Assembly (NCBI GenBank): GCA_034506175.1
Contig: JAPDQB010000020.1
Coordinates: 41,895 to 105,894 of the forward strand
Reading direction: 5' to 3'
Source: a candidate division KSB1 bacterium
GTDB taxonomy: Bacteria > Zhuqueibacterota > Zhuqueibacteria > Zhuqueibacterales > Zhuqueibacteraceae
Length of the DNA: 64,000 nucleotides
In this document: one piece after another, positions 60,095 to 64,000 of the stretch
Position numbering within the stretch: position 1 is the stretch's first letter
Layout: every line of letters starts with the position of its first letter
The notes under the pieces: generated by a model
What the model saw: the letters and a program-made list of their open reading frames with translations, nothing else
Databases searched by the model: none
Told to the model about the DNA's origin: nothing
Translations under genes and position numbers: made by a program

Positions 60095-60623
60095 TTACGG
60101 CTTTTCGTTCATCAGCGGATTGGAAATCGCGTGGCGCTCGATGATGTCGCGAAAGAGCATGACGTCGAAACAGGATTGCAGCGTTTTTTGCGCCAACTCG
60201 GCGTCCATGTCGGCCGCCTCGGGATAGCCGCCCAGCCGAACGTACTTTTCAAATTGGGATTTTAAAACGGCCCGGCATGCGTTGAATAAACGTCTTTCAC
60301 GTCCAGATTTTGGAATCGGCAGTACTCCTCAAATGAAAACGGAAAGAGATGATAAACGAGATCGCGCCCGCGCAAGCTCGTGGCAATTTCTTTCCACAGC
60401 ATTTTGGCGGACGAGCCAGTCAGGAAAATATTCTTCCTCACCGTGTCATACATGCGCCGCACGAATTTTTCCCAGCCATTGATCTCCTGAATTTCGTCGA
60501 AAAACAGATAAATTTCCTGGCCGTAATTTTCCGGATAAAGCTCGTAATACGCCTCTAAAATCAGGCGCAACTGTGCGGAAGTCAATGTGAGCCGTTCGTC
60601 TTCAAAATTCAGGTAAATCGTAA
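60095..60623 (-). pseudogene. Remnant of an AAA_14/DUF4143-type ATPase
   Basis: The minus-strand reading has 'YLNFEDERLTLTSAQLRLILEAYY', Walker B 'IYLFFDEIQEINGWEKFVRRM', sensor 'NIFLTGSSAKML' and 'SLRGRDLVYHLFPFSFEEY'. It stops at 60264, but one base over the frame continues 'KSQFEKYVRLGGYPEAAD' and 'CFDVMLFRDIIERHAISNPL', the family's next blocks, before a stop at 60095. The Walker A part is lost: upstream lies the hairpin repeat. The DUF4143 C-terminal half is also missing. So the gene is broken by a frameshift, truncated at both ends, and not functional. Confidence 0.75.
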
Positions 60624-60671
60624 CGCAAGCTTCCAGCCTGCAAACGAAGGCAGGCTGGAAGCTTGCGCTAC
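60620..60671. repeat. MITE-like perfect hairpin with 18-base arms
   Basis: CGCAAGCTTCCAGCCTGC (60624-60641) and its exact inverse (60650-60667) flank an eight-base loop; the pairing extends to 60620/60671 with one mismatch. It interrupts the AAA ATPase remnant exactly where the conserved sequence ends. Confidence 0.85.
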
Positions 60672-60726
60672 AGCATTTTCGTGGTAATGGCCCATGCCGG
60701 GCGCGGCACCCGATAATGATGAAAAT

Positions 60727-60773
60727 CGGAGTGCCCCGCTCACAGCGGGGCAATGCTGAAGCATTGCACTCCG
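60727..60773. repeat. Three-way-junction repeat
   Basis: An outer stem CGGAGTG (60727-60733) with CACTCCG (60767-60773) encloses two hairpins: CCCCGC/GCGGGG (60734-60750) and CAATGC/GCATTG (60751-60766). The three stems join with no unpaired base. It looks like a compact mobile REP-like element. Confidence 0.8.
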
Positions 60774-60916
60774 GTTTATTTTCAGAGGAATTTCATAAGG
60801 CATTTTTGCGCGCCAACTTTTTTAATCTTGATTCCGATCAAATTTTTGTTATCGTATATTGAAGGATCACTAAACGTCTTGAATGTCAAACGATTTTGTA
60901 AAACCCCAAATGCCTC

Positions 60917-62017
60917 ATGCCCGACCCTCGCGTCATCAAGCTCGCCAAAGTCCTCGTTGATTATTCGCTTGAAATAAAATCCGGTCAGCAAATGGAGCTG
61001 CGCACCAGCCCGCTGGCGGACGAGTTGTCGTTGGCGGTTTATGCCGAAGCCGTCAAAGCCGGCGCGCACGTCGTCATCAGCAACAGCTTGCCCGGCGCCG
61101 AAGAAAACTTTTACAAGTATGCAACGGAAGCGCAGCTCGATTATGTGTCGCCGCTTTACAAGCTGACCGTGGAATCTTTTGACGCCATTTTGTACATCGA
61201 GGCCGAACACAACACGCGCGCATTGAGTGGCGTCGATCCCAGCCGTCTGGCGCGTTCGCGCAAAGCCCGCGCGGTGATCAGCAAAATACTTTTGGAACGC
61301 TCGGCCCGCCACGAGCTGCGCTGGTGTTACACCGTTTATCCGACACCAGCAGCGGCGCAGGAAGCCGGCATGAGTTTGGCGGATTATCAAGATTTTGTCT
61401 ATCACGCCGGTTTGTTGAATGAAGTCGATCCGGTTGCCGCCTGGCAGCATGAGCTTAAACGCCTACACGAGCTGATGGCTTGGCTGGCAGGAAAAGATCA
61501 GGTCAGATTAAAAGGCGCGCATATCGACTTGACGCTTTCGATTAAAGATCGCCAATTTGTAGAATCCGCCGGAAAATTCAATTTTCCCGACGGCGAGATT
61601 TTTACCGGTCCGGTGGAAAACTCGGTCAACGGTTGGGTGCGTTTTCGTTATCCCGCGATTTACGATGGACAGGAAGTGACGGAGGTTGAATTATGGTTTG
61701 CAGACGGCAAGATTGTGAAAGAAAAAGCCGGCAAAGGCAGGGAACTGCTCACCGCCTTGCTGAACACCGACCCGGGCGCGCGCTATCTCGGCGAATGGGG
61801 CATCGGCACGAATTATCGCATTCAGCGGTTCACGAAAAACATGCTGTTTGACGAGAAAATCGGCGGCACGATTCATCTGGCGGTTGGCGCCAGTTATCCC
61901 GAAACCGGCGGCAAAAACGATTCGGGCTTGCATTGGGATATGCTCTGCGACATGGCCGAAAGCGAGATTATTGTTGATGGCGAGGTGTTTTATCGAAATG
62001 GCAACCCCGTGATTTGA
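60917..62017 (+). CDS. M29 family aminopeptidase
   Basis: A 366-residue metallo-aminopeptidase of the thermophilic aminopeptidase T/AmpS family. Metal and catalytic positions are visible: 'FPDGEIFTGPVENSVNG' (glutamate about 228), 'LGEWGIGTNYRI' (glutamate about 294), 'GTIHLAVGASYPETGGKN' (histidine and tyrosine about 318-326), and 'HWDMLCDM' (histidine and aspartate about 340). It removes N-terminal residues from peptides. It has no signal peptide, so is cytoplasmic, and could work on products of the tricorn-like protease. Confidence 0.92.
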   Translation: MPDPRVIKLAKVLVDYSLEIKSGQQMELRTSPLADELSLAVYAEAVKAGAHVVISNSLPGAEENFYKYATEAQLDYVSPLYKLTVESFDAILYIEAEHNTRALSGVDPSRLARSRKARAVISKILLERSARHELRWCYTVYPTPAAAQEAGMSLADYQDFVYHAGLLNEVDPVAAWQHELKRLHELMAWLAGKDQVRLKGAHIDLTLSIKDRQFVESAGKFNFPDGEIFTGPVENSVNGWVRFRYPAIYDGQEVTEVELWFADGKIVKEKAGKGRELLTALLNTDPGARYLGEWGIGTNYRIQRFTKNMLFDEKIGGTIHLAVGASYPETGGKNDSGLHWDMLCDMAESEIIVDGEVFYRNGNPVI

Positions 62018-62024
62018 GCAAAAA

Positions 62025-62083
62025 TTTTAAATTGAAAATTTACAATGTAAATTTTCAACGAACAACGAGCGAGCAGCAACAGG
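62025..62083 (+). repeat. Heptad-type element between the aminopeptidase and kinase genes
   Basis: TTGAAAATTTACA (62032-62044) and TGTAAATTTTCAA (62046-62058) are exact inverses around one base. They run on into phased CAACGAA, CAACGAG, CGAGCAG and CAACAGG units (62056-62083) that end just before the kinase ATG. Confidence 0.75.
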
Positions 62084-62084
62084 A

Positions 62085-63020
62085 ATGATCCTCACCATCA
62101 CTCCCAATCCGATGCTCGACAAAACGCTGGAGGTGCCGGCTTTTGCGCCTGGCCTCACGCATCGCGCCCAGCGCGTCGTGACGATTGGCAGCGGCAAGGG
62201 CATCAATGTCTCACGTGCGCTTTTGCAACTCGGTGAGAAAACGTTGGCCTCGGGTTTTCTCGGCGGCTACACGGGAGAGCAAGTTCGCAAATTGCTTGAT
62301 GAAGAAAAGCTTCCTCATGATTTTATCGAAACAGCCGGCTTCACGCGAATCGGGTTCACCATTTTCGACATCAAACGCAACGACTACACTGCCGTATTCG
62401 AGCCGGGGCCGAAGCTGCGCGCGGAGGAAGTTGATCGTCTCGTGAAAAAAGTCAATCAGCTTTTGCCGCGTTGTAAAGCTTTGGCATTGTGCGGCAGCAT
62501 GCCCGACGCCGGTTTTGACGATCTGTATTTTCGCCTCATTCAGACGGCTCATGAGAAGAACGTGCCGGTTTTTCTCGACAGCTACCATGAACCGCTGCGA
62601 CAAGGCCTCGCGGCGCGTCCGGATTTTCTCAAACCCAATCGCGATGAAGCGCTCCAAACTTTTGGCATCGATAGCCGCGAGCCGGGCGGCATGAAAACAC
62701 TGCTTGGTCAGTTGGCAACAACCGGCGCGCAATGGATTTTTCTCACCGACGGCGAGAGAGACGTTGGCGTTTATGCACAGAGTCGATGCTATCTTGCCAC
62801 GCCGCCGCCAATCAAGCCGGTGAATACGCTCGGCAGCGGCGACGCCATGGCCGCCGCCTTCCTGTTCGGATGGCTGCGAAAGATGGCAACCGAAGATTTG
62901 ATTCGTTTCACGATTGCGGCGGGCGCGGTGAATGCCGAAGCGTTTATGCCGGGATTTGCCGATTTAAAACGGATTCAAAATATGGCAAAACGAGTGCTTC
63001 TCGAACCATTTCATTTATAA
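62085..63020 (+). CDS. PfkB-family sugar-phosphate kinase (1-phosphofructokinase-like)
   Basis: A 311-residue carbohydrate kinase. 'ITPNPMLDKTLEV' is the typical FruK/LacC start. 'IGSGKGINVSRALLQLGEKTLASGFLGG' is the first PfkB signature region, and 'NTLGSGDAMAAAFLFGWL' (about 246-263) is the second, holding the catalytic aspartate of GxGD. 1-Phosphofructokinase, 6-phosphofructokinase B or tagatose-6-phosphate kinase are all possible. No PTS or sugar operon is beside it. The ribosome site is weak because of the repeat. Confidence 0.88.
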   Translation: MILTITPNPMLDKTLEVPAFAPGLTHRAQRVVTIGSGKGINVSRALLQLGEKTLASGFLGGYTGEQVRKLLDEEKLPHDFIETAGFTRIGFTIFDIKRNDYTAVFEPGPKLRAEEVDRLVKKVNQLLPRCKALALCGSMPDAGFDDLYFRLIQTAHEKNVPVFLDSYHEPLRQGLAARPDFLKPNRDEALQTFGIDSREPGGMKTLLGQLATTGAQWIFLTDGERDVGVYAQSRCYLATPPPIKPVNTLGSGDAMAAAFLFGWLRKMATEDLIRFTIAAGAVNAEAFMPGFADLKRIQNMAKRVLLEPFHL

Positions 63021-63041
63021 TTTTTGAAAGGAGGAGGGTTG

Positions 63042-63755
63042 ATGAAAGCAATCACCATCGTGCTCGCCATTCTCACGCTGATTCTGGCGGCGTTGGCGGG
63101 TTATTTTTTCAATGTTTCCCGCCTGGCGCGCGAGGAATTGACGGCGCTCAAGAATGAAAAAACCGAGCTGGCCGCCCGCATGCAATCGCTTGAAACGCGC
63201 GCCGCCGATCTGGCCAAACAACTCGAGGAAAGCATCGCGAAAACCTCCAAAGAAAAAGAAGAAGAGATTCAGCGCTTGAACAGCGCGCATGAGCAGCTTG
63301 TGAGGGAATTGCAGGCTGAAATTCAGAACAAGGAAATCCAAATCACTCAACTGGCCGACCGGCTTTCCGTGAGTCTGGTTGACAAAATTTTGTTTCCCTC
63401 CGGCGAAGCCGAGATCACCCCGGCGGGTTTGAAAGTCTTGGAGCGCGTCGGCAACATTATCAAAAACGTTCAGGACAAAATCATCCGCGTCGAAGGCCAC
63501 ACCGACAACGTGCCGATTCATCCGCGTTTGCAAAAACAATTTCCCACCAACTGGGAGCTGTCAACCGCGCGTGCCACCAACGTCGTGCGTTTTCTGCAAG
63601 ACAAAGTCGGCATGGACCCCGCCCGCCTTCACGCTGTCGGACTCTCCGAGTTTCATCCGATTGCAACCAATGAAACCGCCAGCGGCCGAAGCCAAAACCG
63701 CCGCATCGAAATTGCCTTGCTGCCGATGGCGACGGTGCCGGCTCCTTCGAAATAG
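63042..63755 (+). CDS. OmpA-domain envelope protein with coiled coil
   Basis: A 237-residue protein. A membrane helix ('ITIVLAILTLILAALAGYFF', about residues 4-23) is followed by a coiled coil of some 80 residues ('LAREELTALKNEKTELAARMQSLETRAADLAKQLEE'-type heptads). The C-terminal OmpA/MotB domain has 'ILFPSGEAEITPAGLKVLERVG', 'IRVEGHTDNVPI', 'NWELSTARATNVVRFLQ' and 'SGRSQNRRIEI'. It should tether the inner membrane to peptidoglycan. The ATG at 63042 is chosen because GGAGGAGG lies just ahead. Confidence 0.9.
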   Translation: MKAITIVLAILTLILAALAGYFFNVSRLAREELTALKNEKTELAARMQSLETRAADLAKQLEESIAKTSKEKEEEIQRLNSAHEQLVRELQAEIQNKEIQITQLADRLSVSLVDKILFPSGEAEITPAGLKVLERVGNIIKNVQDKIIRVEGHTDNVPIHPRLQKQFPTNWELSTARATNVVRFLQDKVGMDPARLHAVGLSEFHPIATNETASGRSQNRRIEIALLPMATVPAPSK

Positions 63756-63817
63756 AAAATAGGTCGCGGACGCCGGCAGAAAGCCTGTGTTCCTCCTCAT
63801 CAATCCGGAGACGAATC

Positions 63818-63877
63818 ATGAAAAAAATTGCAGTGTTTTTGATTGTGCTGTTCGCGTTGTTTTCATGCAGTAAATAA
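63818..63877 (+). CDS. Nineteen-residue lipoprotein-like peptide
   Basis: 'MKKIAVFLIVLFALFSCSK' then stop. This is a complete lipoprotein signal with the lipobox 'LFSC' and two residues after the cysteine. CGGAG lies eight bases before the ATG. It could be a tiny entericidin-like lipopeptide, a frame broken right after its signal, or chance. The region right after it has no matching open frame. Confidence 0.4.
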   Translation: MKKIAVFLIVLFALFSCSK

Positions 63878-63894
63878 CTTGACAATGTTAAGTT
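63876..63894. repeat. Near-perfect 19-base palindrome
   Basis: AACTTGACA, one central A, TGTTAAGTT: nine pairs with one wobble. It starts inside the stop codon of the small peptide. It may be an operator, since it also contains TTGACA, or a weak hairpin. Confidence 0.4.
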
Positions 63895-64000
63895 AGAGTT
63901 TTAAAAAAATGTTAATCCTGAATTCTGCGCCAATTTGGTAGTCGATTGCAAGAAAAGTATTGCAAAGAGCGGCAAAAACGTCAATTCAAATAAAAACTTA

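Overview
The window looks like a bacterial chromosome contig of medium-high G+C content. Three secreted proteins (29168-30643, 41642-42919, 49496-54979) end in an 'NYPNPF/L' FlgD-like or type IX sorting-like tail. Together with a tricorn-type protease, Nfn, cytochrome bd and GH9, this points to an uncultured lineage of the Bacteroidota/Calditrichota/KSB1 sphere. That placement is inferred from gene content; no rRNA or tRNA gene was seen. Two genes with apparent frameshifts (19305-19730 and 21765-22170) are compatible with a draft or metagenomic assembly.

Layout. 1-457 is the end of a degenerate sugar transferase. 466-2194 is accA, a hot-dog thioesterase and a Trm112-like protein. 2402-11845 is mostly informational and housekeeping: an HNH protein, trpS, a DUF2887/Rpn-like nuclease relative, scpA-scpB-rluB-cmk-plsC-rpsA. 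11923-18832 holds a SPOR protein, moeA, a convergent tricorn protease and a membrane phosphoesterase. 19017-24489 has two small unknown genes, a Rieske oxygenase, ung, a small membrane protein, an SDR reductase and an acyl-CoA dehydrogenase. 24567-33951 has a GH9 glucanase, an RsmB-like methyltransferase, a lipoprotein, gph, a secreted PQQ-type sugar dehydrogenase, a cytochrome c/YHS lipoprotein and ppk. 34208-41482 has a PLP lyase, a CMP-kinase-like protein, a CBS protein, the two Nfn subunits, a CcmH-like protein, a haem-binding-domain protein and a ZIP transporter. 41642-48391 is a redox block: rhodanese, DUF6132, DUF302, ferritin-like, cydAB, OsmC, thioredoxin and DUF2892. 48580-54979 is an ECF sigma/anti-sigma pair facing a giant repeat protein. 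55426-57717 is an AT-rich stand-alone gene with an ACT-like N-terminus and a TIR-like C-terminus. 57887-63877 has a hydantoinase-family protein, a wrecked AAA ATPase carrying hairpin repeats, an M29 aminopeptidase, a PfkB kinase, an OmpA-domain protein and a 19-residue lipoprotein-like peptide.

Two signals stand out. The first is the ACT-like/TIR-like protein, a candidate undescribed stress or defence effector. The second is a dispersed set of repeats built on a seven-base period, usually as two inverted arms, at about nine places. They sit between genes or run into genes; one supplies the last codons of cydA and another lies inside the degenerate sugar transferase. Different sites use different seven-base words but the same architecture, so they look like one class of element rather than one sequence family.

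Promoter reading: several good -35/-10 pairs (TTGACT/TTGACC/TTGCAT, 16-17 bases, TATATT/TATGAT/TATCAT) can be seen. Two of them end only five bases before an ATG, which suggests leaderless messages for the SDR and hydantoinase genes.
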